Below are positions 16,639 through 24,829 of a DNA stretch of 64,000 nucleotides, piece after piece. How positions within the stretch are numbered: the stretch's first letter is position 1; every line of letters begins with the position of its first letter. The stretch is from Gammaproteobacteria bacterium. GTDB lineage: Bacteria > Pseudomonadota > Gammaproteobacteria > Burkholderiales > Rhodocyclaceae. The DNA is taken from assembly GCA_018825305.1 (NCBI GenBank), contig JAHJEO010000016.1, forward strand, positions 364,574-428,573, given 5' to 3'. The translations under genes were made by a program, and so were the position numbers. Under the pieces are notes generated by a model that was given only the letters and a program-made list of their open reading frames with translations, did no database searches and had not been told where the DNA came from.

Positions 16639-17628
16639 ATGAGTCCAAATGCCGCAGTCCCTTCCGTATTCGATCTGCAGAGCCTGTCGGCGCTGAAGAA
16701 TGGCGTGAAGGATGCTGATCCCAAGGCCCTCAAGGCGGCCGCCCAGCAGTTCGAGGCGCTGTTCCTGCAGATGGTGCTGAAATCCATGCGCGATGCCACG
16801 CCGCGCGAGGGCATCTTTGACTCCGAGCAGACCCGCATGTACGAATCGCTGCTCGACCAGCAACTGGCGCAGGTGATGGCTGCGAAGAATGGCACCGGGC
16901 TGGCGGCCGTGATCGAGCGGCAGCTGGCACGCTCCGCCGCCGGACCCGATGTATTGCTGGATGAACCCATGGGCCCGCTGCCCCTGATGCCCGGCGGCCA
17001 GCCGCATTCACTGACGCCGGCCCGCGACGCGGGCTTGCCACTGGCACCGATGGATCGATCTGGCGGTATGCGCCTGGATGATGCAGCCGCTGTACCGGGT
17101 GCTGCCGTGATTGCGCCCACCAGCCATCGCCAGGGTGGCAACGACACAACTCCGCCGGCTGGCGCCAGCGAGTTCGTCAGCCGCGTCTGGCCGCATGCCG
17201 TCGAGGTCAGCCGCGCGACCGGCATTCCTGCCCATTTCATGGTCGCCCAGGCGGCGCTGGAGACCGGCTGGGGCAAATCCGAGCCGCGCCTGGCCGACGG
17301 GCGTCCCAGCTACAACCTGTTCGGCCTCAAGGCCGGCCGCTCGTGGACAGGGCCGGTGGCCGAAGCGCAGACCACGGAATTCGTCGATGGCACGCCGCTG
17401 CGTCAGGTCGAGCGTTTTCGCGCCTATGGCTCCTATGGCGAAGCCTTCCGCGACTACGCGGGCCTGCTGCTGTCATCGCCGCGCTATGCCGGCGTGGTCG
17501 GCACCCAGGATGCGGCAAGTTTCGCTCGCGGCCTGCAACAGGCCGGCTATGCCACCGATCCCATGTATGCCGCCAAACTCGAGCGCATCATCGGCGGTAA
17601 TGCGCTAAGGGTCGCGCTCGCCGGCTAA
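16639..17628 (+). CDS. flgJ: FlgJ, rod cap fused to peptidoglycan hydrolase
   Basis: FlgJ caps the growing rod and opens the peptidoglycan. I start at ATG 16639; the ORF-track TTG adds nine residues. The N-terminal rod-cap domain (AAQQFEALFLQMVLKSMRDATPREGIFDSEQTRMYESLLDQQLAQVMAAKNGTGLA) is followed by a linker. A C-terminal glucosaminidase-family domain (IPAHFMVAQAALETGWGKSEPR, NLFGLKAG, FRAYGSYGEAFRDYAGLL) then carries the catalytic glutamate in ALETGWG. This two-domain form of about 329 residues is typical of beta- and gamma-proteobacteria. Confidence 0.96.
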   Translation: MSPNAAVPSVFDLQSLSALKNGVKDADPKALKAAAQQFEALFLQMVLKSMRDATPREGIFDSEQTRMYESLLDQQLAQVMAAKNGTGLAAVIERQLARSAAGPDVLLDEPMGPLPLMPGGQPHSLTPARDAGLPLAPMDRSGGMRLDDAAAVPGAAVIAPTSHRQGGNDTTPPAGASEFVSRVWPHAVEVSRATGIPAHFMVAQAALETGWGKSEPRLADGRPSYNLFGLKAGRSWTGPVAEAQTTEFVDGTPLRQVERFRAYGSYGEAFRDYAGLLLSSPRYAGVVGTQDAASFARGLQQAGYATDPMYAAKLERIIGGNALRVALAG

Positions 17629-17632
17629 GTCC

Positions 17633-17650
17633 CTGGCACGGCCGTTGCTC
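17633..17650 (+). promoter_or_regulatory. sigma-54 promoter upstream of flgK
   Basis: CTGGCAC-GGCCG-TTGCTC matches TGGCAC-N5-TTGCT exactly, with 10 nt between GG and GC. It starts 5 bp after the flgJ stop codon and lies about 70 bp upstream of the flgK ATG, so flgKL can be transcribed separately from flgB-flgJ. Confidence 0.82.
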
Positions 17651-17666
17651 TTTCCCCGGTAACCCC

Positions 17667-17693
17667 TCAATACTCGGCAGTTATTGCCGATAT
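17667..17693 (+). promoter_or_regulatory. sigma-28 promoter for flgK-flgL
   Basis: TCAATACT, an 11-nt spacer and GCCGATAT fit the Pseudomonas-type FliA consensus (TCAAG-like -35, GCCGATA -10). The near-palindrome CGGCAG-TTA-TTGCCG (17675-17689) overlaps the spacer and the -10 box. The -10 box lies about 25 bp upstream of the flgK ATG. Confidence 0.75.
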
Positions 17694-17716
17694 TGATAAC
17701 GTTACACGGAGCGACC

Positions 17717-19681
17717 ATGGGCAGCGGAATCCTGAATGTTGGTGTCACCGGCCTCAATGCCGCGCAGGCTGGTGTTCTCACCACCAGCCATAACATCGCG
17801 AACTCCTCGACCAAGGGTTTTTCGCGGCAGCAGATCGTCCAGACCACCAACACGCCCCAGTTCACCGGGTCCGGGTTTCTGGGTCAGGGTACCAATGTCC
17901 AGACTATCCAGCGCGTCTACAACCAGTTCCTCACCGGTCAGGTGCTGTCGGCACAAACCGGTGCCGCCGAGATGGACAGCTATCTGGCCGAAGTAAAGCA
18001 GATCGACAATCTGCTGGCCGATCCGAATGCCGGACTTAGCCCGGCCCTGTCGGCATTTTTCACCGGTGTGCAGGAAATGGCCGCCAACCCCCAGTCCATT
18101 CCGGCCCGCCAGGCCATGATGTCGGCCAGCCAGGCACTCATGGGCCGCTTCCAGTCAATCGACCAACGCCTGCGCGAGATTCGCGAAGGCGTCAACACAC
18201 AGATCGCCAGCGAAGTCTCGCTGGTGAATTCATATGCCCAACAGATCGCGGATGTTAACCGACGCATCATCCTGGCGCGCGCGGCTGGGCCGGCGCAGCC
18301 AGCCAACGATCTGCTCGATCAGCGCGACCAGTTGATCGCCGATCTCAACAAGGAGATCCGGGTAAGCACCCTGCTGCAGAGCGATGGTACCTACAGCGTA
18401 TTCATCGGCAACGGCCAGCCGCTGGTGGTATCAACACTCAATTACACCATGCAGGCCGTGGCCGCGGCCGATGATCCCGAACGCATTGTGGTTGCACTGC
18501 GGTCACCGACCGGTTCGACGGTCACCATGCCCGAATCCATGCTTTCTGGCGGCAAGCTCGGCGGCCTGATCGGTTTCCGCGCCGAGTCCCTCGATCCGGT
18601 GCAGAACGCCCTTGGCCGCATCGCCCTGACGCTGGCGCAGAACTTTAATGACCAGCACCGGTTGGGTCAGGATCTCACTGGGGCACTGGGCGGAAATTAT
18701 TTCGACATCAGCCTGGCCGGCCCGAGCGTGCGCTCCAATTCGGGCAACGCCGTGCCCACACAGAACCCGCTCGTCACCATCAGCGACTTTGGCGCACTGA
18801 CGACCAGCGACTACCGGCTGGGCTACGACGGCACCAGCTATACGTTGCGCCGGACGTCGGACAATGTGACGCAAAGCTTTGCCGTCCTGCCGCAGACGGT
18901 GGACGGCATCACGATTGCTGCCGGTAGCTGGACACCGGTGGCCGGTGACAGCTTCCTGATCCAGCCCACGCGCAACGGTGGCGGCAATCTGGCACTGGCC
19001 ATCACCGACCCGCGCAGCATCGCGGCGGCAGCGCCGATCCGCAGCGCGGCTGCGCTGGCCAACACCGGCACTGGTCGGATCGATGCCGGGACGGTCGTCG
19101 ACACGGCGAACGCGGCTTTTGCCACGCCCGGCTCTCTGGCTCCGCCGATCTTGATCCAATTCGACAGCCCGCCGTCCACCTACAGCATCTACGACAACAC
19201 CAACCCGCTCGCCCCGGCGCTGCTCGAAGGGGCTATCACCTATACGGCCGGCACCGACCTCTTCCCGACACCGGGAACAATCGACTACGGTTATCGGATC
19301 AAGATCACCGGCGTGCCGGTGGCGGGTGATCAATTTACGGTTGGCTGGAATTCCAGCGGGGTTTCCGACAATCGCAACGCCGTCCTGCTTGGCGGCCTGC
19401 AGACAAAGACCCCGATGGTCGGCGGCACGGCAAGCTACCAGTCGGCCTATTCGCAGTTGGTCAGCCAGATCGGCAACAAGACGCGCGAGGTCGAGGTCAC
19501 GGGCAAGGCCCAGCAAACGCTGGCCGACCAGGCGCAGAGTTCGGTCGATCAGGTGTCGGGTGTCAATCTGGACGAGGAGGCCGCCAATTTGTTGCGCTTC
19601 CAGCAGGCCTACCAGGCATCGGCGAAGCTGATCGACATCGCCGGCCGCCTGTTCGATGAAATACTTGCCATCGGCCGCTAA
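17717..19681 (+). CDS. flgK: FlgK, hook-filament junction protein 1
   Basis: FlgK joins hook to filament. I start at ATG 17717 (MGSGILNVGVTGLNAAQAGVLTTSHNIANSSTKGFSRQQIVQTT) preceded by ACGGAG; the ORF-track start adds 11 residues. The protein is 654 residues, within the family range. The C-terminus is SGVNLDEEAANLLRFQQAYQASAKLIDIAGRLFDEILAI, the conserved coiled segment. It has both sigma-54 and sigma-28 promoter candidates upstream, and FlgN (8325-8801) is its export chaperone. Confidence 0.96.
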   Translation: MGSGILNVGVTGLNAAQAGVLTTSHNIANSSTKGFSRQQIVQTTNTPQFTGSGFLGQGTNVQTIQRVYNQFLTGQVLSAQTGAAEMDSYLAEVKQIDNLLADPNAGLSPALSAFFTGVQEMAANPQSIPARQAMMSASQALMGRFQSIDQRLREIREGVNTQIASEVSLVNSYAQQIADVNRRIILARAAGPAQPANDLLDQRDQLIADLNKEIRVSTLLQSDGTYSVFIGNGQPLVVSTLNYTMQAVAAADDPERIVVALRSPTGSTVTMPESMLSGGKLGGLIGFRAESLDPVQNALGRIALTLAQNFNDQHRLGQDLTGALGGNYFDISLAGPSVRSNSGNAVPTQNPLVTISDFGALTTSDYRLGYDGTSYTLRRTSDNVTQSFAVLPQTVDGITIAAGSWTPVAGDSFLIQPTRNGGGNLALAITDPRSIAAAAPIRSAAALANTGTGRIDAGTVVDTANAAFATPGSLAPPILIQFDSPPSTYSIYDNTNPLAPALLEGAITYTAGTDLFPTPGTIDYGYRIKITGVPVAGDQFTVGWNSSGVSDNRNAVLLGGLQTKTPMVGGTASYQSAYSQLVSQIGNKTREVEVTGKAQQTLADQAQSSVDQVSGVNLDEEAANLLRFQQAYQASAKLIDIAGRLFDEILAIGR

Positions 19682-19693
19682 CGGAGAAAACAC

Positions 19694-21331
19694 ATGATCA
19701 GAGTCAGCAGCGGCATGATCTTCGAAGCCGGGGTCAGAGCCATCAACACACAGACCGCATCCCTTCTCCACTTGCAGCAGCAGGTCGCGACGGGACGGCG
19801 CATTCTCACTCCGGCAGACGATCCGGTGAGTGCGGCGCGTGCGCTCGAGGTGACCCAGGCGCAGGAAATCACTGCGCAGTATTCGACCAACCACAACAAC
19901 GCCCGGTCGGCGCTGGGGCTGGAAGAGGCGCAACTGACCAGCGTCAACGACATGATGGCCCGCCTCAAGGAACTGACGGTACAGGCCGGCAATGCCGCGC
20001 TGTCGTCCAACGATCGCCGCAGCGTGGCGCTTGAACTGCGCGCCCGTTTCGATGAACTGCTGGGTATCGCCAATTCCACCGATGGCGCAGGACAGTTCCT
20101 GTTCTCCGGCTACAAGGGCAGCACCAAGCCCTTCGATGCTTCGCTCGACGCGATGCTTCAGGACAAGACGCTCGAGGTTGGCTACGCCGGCGACGACGGC
20201 CAGCGCCGCCTGCAAGTGTCGGCGACCCGCTTTCTCGAAGTCAGCGATGCCGGCAACGACGTCTTCATGCGCATCAGCAACGGCAATGGCACTTTTGCCA
20301 CTGGCTATGCTGCGGCCAACACCGGAACGGCAGCCATCGATGCCGGGAACGTAAACGATCCCGCGCTGTGGGCGGCGGTGCCGGCAGCAGCCAAGCAGGA
20401 TGTCGAGGTGCGCTTCTGGAAGGATACCGGCGTCACCGGCAGCCTCGCGATCGGAGCGCCGACGCTAACGCTGGGCACAGACGACGAATTCATGATTTCG
20501 GTGGCAGGCTCGCCTGCGGCAACAGTCACCCTGCCGGCAGGCGCCTATGCCGATGCCGCGGCCCTTGCCACCGCGATGCAGACGGCGGTTGATACTGCCT
20601 TGGGTGTTTCCCCGCCGCTAGCCGGGTCGGCGGTTGTGGCAGCCGATGCCAGCGGCCGCATGATGTTGCAGTCCGCCACTGGCCAGGCCATCACGGTTTC
20701 CGCGGTAACGGGCAACACGGGATTGGCGACGATGTTCGGTACGCCGACATTCGGCAACGGCGAAACTTATTATGACCTGGTCGACGTGACCGGGAACGTC
20801 TCGTTGCTGACCGGCGCCACGCCGCCGGGGCCGGCCAACCTGCGGCGCTATTACGACGGGCAGGCGATTGCTTTCAATGGTCTTGCCGGTGCTACGGCCG
20901 ATTACGGCATCAGCGTGACCATCTCCGGCAACCCGGTGGCTGGCGACAGTTTCAGCGTCAAGCCGAGTACCAGCCAGAGTGTCTTTCGCACCCTGGCCAA
21001 TCTGATTGGTACTCTGGAAAGCGGGCCGGTTGGCCAGGGTGGGCCGGCGAGGTACTCGAACGACATCGGCTTCGCCCTGACCAATCTCGGCCAGGCCAAC
21101 GAGAACATCCTGCGCACGCGCGCTGCCATTGGCTCGCGGCTCAACGAAGTCGACTCGCTTGCCGGCGTCAATTCCGACCTGAGCCTGCAATACCAGCAGA
21201 CGCTGTCCACCCTGCAGGACCTCGATTACGCCAAGGCCATTTCCGATTTGACCCGCAAGCAGACCGACCTCGAGGCGGCGCAGCAATCCTTTGTCCGCGT
21301 TTCGCAGTTGTCCTTGTTCAACTATCTGTAA
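19694..21331 (+). CDS. flgL: FlgL, hook-filament junction protein 3, enlarged
   Basis: FlgL connects FlgK to the filament. The N-terminus MIRVSSGMIFEAGVRAINTQTASLLHLQQQVATGRRILTPADDPVSAARAL and the C-terminus (LTNLGQANENILRTRAAIGSRLNEVDSLAGVNSDLSLQYQQTLSTLQDLDYAKAISDLTRKQTDLEAAQQSFVRVSQLSLFNYL) are canonical. At 545 residues it is far longer than enterobacterial FlgL (about 317). The extra central part includes a module at about 252-353 (EFMISVAGSPAATVTLPAGAYADAAALATAMQTAV ... MMLQSATGQAITVS) resembling inserts in FlgE and FliD. Confidence 0.95.
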   Translation: MIRVSSGMIFEAGVRAINTQTASLLHLQQQVATGRRILTPADDPVSAARALEVTQAQEITAQYSTNHNNARSALGLEEAQLTSVNDMMARLKELTVQAGNAALSSNDRRSVALELRARFDELLGIANSTDGAGQFLFSGYKGSTKPFDASLDAMLQDKTLEVGYAGDDGQRRLQVSATRFLEVSDAGNDVFMRISNGNGTFATGYAAANTGTAAIDAGNVNDPALWAAVPAAAKQDVEVRFWKDTGVTGSLAIGAPTLTLGTDDEFMISVAGSPAATVTLPAGAYADAAALATAMQTAVDTALGVSPPLAGSAVVAADASGRMMLQSATGQAITVSAVTGNTGLATMFGTPTFGNGETYYDLVDVTGNVSLLTGATPPGPANLRRYYDGQAIAFNGLAGATADYGISVTISGNPVAGDSFSVKPSTSQSVFRTLANLIGTLESGPVGQGGPARYSNDIGFALTNLGQANENILRTRAAIGSRLNEVDSLAGVNSDLSLQYQQTLSTLQDLDYAKAISDLTRKQTDLEAAQQSFVRVSQLSLFNYL

Positions 21332-21341
21332 GGAGGACGCC

Positions 21342-21875
21342 ATGCGCACTATCACCATCGCACTGGCTTCCGGCTGCGCCTTGCTGTCGGCCTGCACCAG
21401 TACGCCGGGTCCCGGTGGTAGCACCGTTTACGGCTTTGACAATACGCAATATCTGCCGCAGGTCGACACCAGCAACATCCTGCCGTCGCAGATTCCCTAC
21501 GCCGGATCGATCATTCCGAACACGACGCTGCAGCTCACGCCGTCCTTCGGCATCTCGCTGGAGAAGCTGGTGTATTGGGGCGCCTATGCTGCCGCCGCCT
21601 ATCTGATCCTCGACCCGCTTGCCCCGAACTGGCAGATCGAGGCTGCGGCATTTCCTGGCGACCACGTGCATTTCTCGCTCCACATGAAGCGCTACTACTC
21701 GGGCGGGGCCGGCGAGGCGCGCCAGGTCTTCCATCGTCGCGCCAAACAGTTGATGCGCGAGGGTGGCTACGAGAGTTACGAGGTTGTGGAATACAGCGAA
21801 GGGCTGGACTCTTCCGTCCTCGGCTCACAGCGCGTGGCCGAGGGTGTAATTCGCCTGACCAAGAAGCTAGGGTAG
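21342..21875 (+). CDS. unrecognised lipoprotein at the end of the flg operon
   Basis: I do not recognise this family. The 177-residue product starts MRTITIALASGCALLSAC, a lipoprotein signal with lipobox LSAC. A hydrophobic stretch (LVYWGAYAAAAYLILDPL, about residues 83-100) follows, and a conserved-looking C-terminal part contains HVHFSLHMKRYYSGGAGEARQVFHRRAKQLMREGGYESYEVVEYSEGLDSS. A strong AAGGAGG ribosome site is placed right after the flgL stop (10-bp gap), so it is almost certainly co-transcribed with flgKL. Its 3' end overlaps the convergent fliR by 9 bp. A role in the flagellar envelope or in motility is inferred from position only. Confidence 0.8.
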   Translation: MRTITIALASGCALLSACTSTPGPGGSTVYGFDNTQYLPQVDTSNILPSQIPYAGSIIPNTTLQLTPSFGISLEKLVYWGAYAAAAYLILDPLAPNWQIEAAAFPGDHVHFSLHMKRYYSGGAGEARQVFHRRAKQLMREGGYESYEVVEYSEGLDSSVLGSQRVAEGVIRLTKKLG

Positions 21876-22658
21876 CCCGGCACTGGCGCGCATCACGATG
21901 CGCATCAGCTGGAAGCCCTGACTGAAAATGGATTCGAGGGCGGCGCCAAAGTAGGGCAGCGACAGTCCGATGATGACAAAGCCGGCGAGCATCGTTACCG
22001 GAAAGCCCACCGCAAACAGATTGAGCTGGGGCGCGACCCGCGCCAGAACGCCCATGGCAATGTTGGCGATCAGCAGCGCCGCGACCAGTGGCAGCGAGAT
22101 CAGCACGCCGGCGATGAAGATCATCGCCGCGCCTGACACCAGCTTGCCGAGTCCGGCCGCCTGGAAGGGCGCCGCGGACACCGGCCACAGCGAAAAGCTC
22201 TCCGCCAGCACGTTGAGCAGCAGCAGGTGCCCGTTCAGGGCCAGGAAGATCAGCGTTGCCAGCAGACCAAAGAACTCGGTGACGACCGGCGTCTGGCCGG
22301 CATTCTGGGGGTCGTAAAACACGGCAAACGAAAGGCCCATCTGCAGGCCGATCATTTCACCGGCGACATCGACCGCGGCGAAGGCGACCCGCAGGGCGAA
22401 CCCCATGAGAATGCCGATCAGCATCTGCTGCCCGAGAACCGCAAGGCCGAGCCAGGAACCGGCGGGAACGGCCGGCATTGCCGGCAGCGCCGGCACCAGC
22501 GCCATGGCGATGGCCAGCCCTGCCATCAGGCGGGCGCGACGCGGCATGGCGGCGTTGTTGAAGAAAGGCGCGGCGGCCAGCAGACCCAGGATGCGCGCCA
22601 GCGGAAAGACGAAGGCGGCGATCCAGGCGTCGAGCTGGGCCGATGTGACGGAAATCAC
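21867..22658 (-). CDS. fliR: FliR, flagellar export gate protein
   Basis: FliR is a core subunit of the export-gate channel with FliP and FliQ. I start at GTG 22658 (MISVTSAQLDAWIAAFVFPLARILGLLAAAPFF), which overlaps the fliQ stop as GTGA; the ORF-track start adds 22 residues inside fliQ. The 263-residue protein has about six membrane helices and the conserved GEMIGLQMGLSFAVFYDPQNAGQTPVVTEFFGLLATLIFL. It is the last gene of the fliF-fliR run and converges with the flg operon. Confidence 0.95.
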   Translation of the reverse strand: MISVTSAQLDAWIAAFVFPLARILGLLAAAPFFNNAAMPRRARLMAGLAIAMALVPALPAMPAVPAGSWLGLAVLGQQMLIGILMGFALRVAFAAVDVAGEMIGLQMGLSFAVFYDPQNAGQTPVVTEFFGLLATLIFLALNGHLLLLNVLAESFSLWPVSAAPFQAAGLGKLVSGAAMIFIAGVLISLPLVAALLIANIAMGVLARVAPQLNLFAVGFPVTMLAGFVIIGLSLPYFGAALESIFSQGFQLMRIVMRASAGLP

Positions 22659-22924
22659 CCGATCAGCGTCGGAATGGATTCGTAGAGGCGGCGGATGTAG
22701 TCGGTCATCACCGTGAGCATCCATGGCCCGGCAAGAACGAGCGTGGTGAAGATCATGATCAGCTTGGGTACGAAGGACAGGGTGGCCTCGTTGATCTGCG
22801 TCGCGGCCTGGAAAATGCTGATGAGCAGCCCGGTAGCGAGCGCGGCCAGAAACAAGGGTGCCGAAATCATCAGCAGCACCTCGATGGCCTGGCGGCCGAT
22901 GTCGATGACGGTTGATGGTGTCAT
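22655..22924 (-). CDS. fliQ: FliQ, flagellar export gate protein
   Basis: FliQ is a small two-helix subunit of the export gate. The 89-residue sequence MTPSTVIDIGRQAIEVLLMISAPLFLAALATGLLISIFQAATQINEATLSFVPKLIMIFTTLVLAGPWMLTVMTDYIR is canonical in length and motif. It overlaps fliR by 4 bp (GTGA), indicating translational coupling, and lies 58 bp after fliP. Confidence 0.97.
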   Translation of the reverse strand: MTPSTVIDIGRQAIEVLLMISAPLFLAALATGLLISIFQAATQINEATLSFVPKLIMIFTTLVLAGPWMLTVMTDYIRRLYESIPTLIG

Positions 22925-22982
22925 GGGATATTCCTCCAGCGCGGCAAGGCAGGCGAATTGACGGTGACGGCCATCGGCGGCA

Positions 22983-23729
22983 TCACCCGAAGCTGGCGAC
23001 CAGCGAGCCGATCACCAGGTTCCAGCCGTCCACCAGCACGAACAGCATGATCTTGAAGGGCAGGGCGACGATCACCGGCGACATCATCATCATGCCCATC
23101 GACATCAGCACCGAGGCGACCACCATGTCGATGATGAGGAAGGGGATGAATATGATGAAACCGATCTGGAAGGCAGTCTTGAGCTCGGAGGTGACGAAGG
23201 CCGGAATCAGCACGCGCATCGGAATATCCTGAACCGTGGCTGGTGTCGGCTGCTTGGCGATTTTGGTGAACAACTGGAGGTCGGCGTCGCGCACCTGTTT
23301 CAGCATGAAGCCGCGCAGGGGTATGGCGCCGCGATCGAGCGCTTCCGAAAAACCGATCTTGTTTTCGGATAGCGGCAGATAGGCGTCGGCGTAAATTTTG
23401 TCGCCCACCGGTGCCATGATGAAGAGCGTCAGGAACAGGGCGAGGCCAACCAGCACCTGGTTCGGCGGCGAAGTCTGGGTTCCGAGCGCATGGCGCAGCA
23501 GCGAGAGGACGATGATGATGCGGGTGAAGCTGGTCATCATCAGCACGATGGCCGGGATGAAGGTGAGGCCGGTGAGGAGCAGCAGGGTCTGGATCGACAG
23601 CGACCATTGGGTGCCGCCGCCGGGCGCCGGGGCGCTGGTGATTGCCGGCAAGGCCTGGGCGAAGGCCTCCGGCGCGAGAGCCAGGGCGAGCAGGGGAAAT
23701 GCGAACAGGGGCAGCGGTCTAGCGGCCAT
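22983..23729 (-). CDS. fliP: FliP, flagellar export gate protein
   Basis: FliP is the pentameric core of the export channel. I start at ATG 23729 ([24 protein letters not shown]), which provides the cleavable signal peptide usual for FliP; the ORF-track start adds 47 unrelated residues. The protein is 248 residues. Signature stretches include [51 protein letters not shown] and the C-terminal [44 protein letters not shown]. It overlaps the end of fliO by 11 bp. Confidence 0.97.
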   Translation of the reverse strand: MAARPLPLFAFPLLALALAPEAFAQALPAITSAPAPGGGTQWSLSIQTLLLLTGLTFIPAIVLMMTSFTRIIIVLSLLRHALGTQTSPPNQVLVGLALFLTLFIMAPVGDKIYADAYLPLSENKIGFSEALDRGAIPLRGFMLKQVRDADLQLFTKIAKQPTPATVQDIPMRVLIPAFVTSELKTAFQIGFIIFIPFLIIDMVVASVLMSMGMMMMSPVIVALPFKIMLFVLVDGWNLVIGSLVASFG

Positions 23730-24138
23730 TCTTGCGCTCGACGACCTGCCTGAGCCAGCCGGAGAAATCTTTCGCCTCGGCTGCCGGCGGCGGCAGGGCC
23801 TGCTGCGGGATCTCGGCCAGTGCCGAAACCCGGCCCGGCGCAACGCCGAGGACCAGCCAGGTCGAGCCAACCTCGACCACGACGACGCGTTCGCGAGTGC
23901 CTACGGCCGTGGCGGCAACGACCTTCATCAGGCCACCGGCAACGCCGCGTGGCGCCGACAGGCGCTTGAGCAGCCACAGGCTGCCCCAGAGCAGCCCAAG
24001 TACCAGCAGCAGACTGAGAATCAGCTGCAGCGCGCTGCCGCCGAGGTCAGCCGTCGGTGCTGCTTGCGCAAAAGTCGGCGCTGGCGACACGGCGATGAGC
24101 AGAAGAAGCCGGCGGACGGCAGGAGGGATACGGGGCAT
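23719..24138 (-). CDS. fliO: FliO, flagellar export apparatus assembly protein
   Basis: FliO is the small membrane protein that helps assemble FliP. The 139-residue product from ATG 24138 has a signal-like N-terminus, a single strong membrane segment ([28 protein letters not shown]) and a soluble tail with the FliO-like [38 protein letters not shown]. The region joining the two hydrophobic segments is encoded by a 26-bp dispersed-repeat copy (SPAPTFAQA). The gene is separated from fliN by a 262-bp gap containing repeat B, unusual for an operon with otherwise short gaps. Confidence 0.9.
   Translation of the reverse strand: MPRIPPAVRRLLLLIAVSPAPTFAQAAPTADLGGSALQLILSLLLVLGLLWGSLWLLKRLSAPRGVAGGLMKVVAATAVGTRERVVVVEVGSTWLVLGVAPGRVSALAEIPQQALPPPAAEAKDFSGWLRQVVERKNGR
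24069..24094 (+). repeat. 26-bp dispersed repeat, copy 4 (inside fliO)
   Basis: CAAAAGTCGGCGCTGGCGACACGGCG is a near-consensus copy. fliO is on the other strand and translates it in frame as AVSPAPTFA, right after the hydrophobic N-terminus. Confidence 0.75.
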
Positions 24139-24324
24139 GGGCAACGCTCGAAGGATGGCGCGCCCAGCATAAAACTGCGGCCCGGCCTGAAATGGCGAAG
24201 CACGGGGGGAAAGGCGGGACTGTTTGCCGCTTCGCGGCCGTGGACGGTGTAGCTTTGCCGTAGAGCCGCCTCAAGGCAAAGCGGCACGCGGCGGAGCCGC
24301 AATCCGCAACGCCCTGCCAACGAA

Positions 24325-24399
24325 GCGCCCCGTAACATTCGAGCACAGCGAGCCACAAGTCTCCCCTCCTGAGAAGGAGGGGTTGGGGGAGGTCGGGCC
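24325..24399. repeat. intergenic repeat type B, copy 1 (fliN-fliO gap)
   Basis: CGTAAC-CGAGC-AGCGAGCC-CTCCCCT-hairpin-AGGGG-GGGGG-CGGGCC blocks align over about 72 bp with 58141-58212 downstream of purM. The centre forms a stem (CTCCCCTCCTGAGAAGGAGGGG). The gap between fliO and fliN (24139-24400) holds this repeat and a second GC-rich inverted area (24230-24310). No ORF of substance was seen. Confidence 0.6.
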
Positions 24400-24400
24400 C

Positions 24401-24820
24401 CTACCTGTTCAGTTTCTTGATCCGTTCCTGCGGTGTGATGATGTCGGTGAGGCGGATGCCGAACTTGTCATTCACCACCACCACCTCGCCCTGGGCGATG
24501 AGCATGCCGTTGACCAGGACATCCATCGGCTCACCGGCAAGGCCGTCAAGCTCGACGACCGAGCCGTGGGCGAGTTGCAGCAGGTTGCGGATGGAAATCT
24601 TGGTACGCCCCAACTCCACGGTCATGGAGACCGGAATATCGAGGATCATGTCGAAGCCTTGCGGCGTCGTCGCGCTGTCGGCGCCGCCGGATAACTGTTC
24701 GAAAATCTGCGCCGGCTGGGCAGCGGCGGGCGCCGCTTCCGCGACGGCCTGCTCGCTCATCGCCGAGGCCCAATCGTCTTCTGAAATCTGGCCTTCTTCG
24801 GCCTGGTCGGTTTCGCTCAT
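24401..24820 (-). CDS. fliN: FliN, C-ring switch protein
   Basis: FliN forms the bottom of the rotor C ring and docks the FliH-FliI export complex. The 139-residue protein has an acidic, variable N-terminus (SETDQAEEGQISEDDWASAM) and the conserved SpoA domain ILDIPVSMTVELGRTKISIRNLLQLAHGSVVELDGLAGEPMDVLVNGMLIAQGEVVVVNDKFGIRLTDIITPQERIKKL. It lies 9 bp after fliM. Confidence 0.97.
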   Translation of the reverse strand: MSETDQAEEGQISEDDWASAMSEQAVAEAAPAAAQPAQIFEQLSGGADSATTPQGFDMILDIPVSMTVELGRTKISIRNLLQLAHGSVVELDGLAGEPMDVLVNGMLIAQGEVVVVNDKFGIRLTDIITPQERIKKLNR

Positions 24821-24829
24821 CGCGGGCTC

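Noticed and set aside
24069-24094. Folding the 26-bp dispersed repeat as a conserved hairpin (GTCG ... CGAC)
   Set aside because: Only the copies with GCGACAC have the 4-bp stem; copies with GCGCTAC or GCGGCAC do not, so structure is not conserved.
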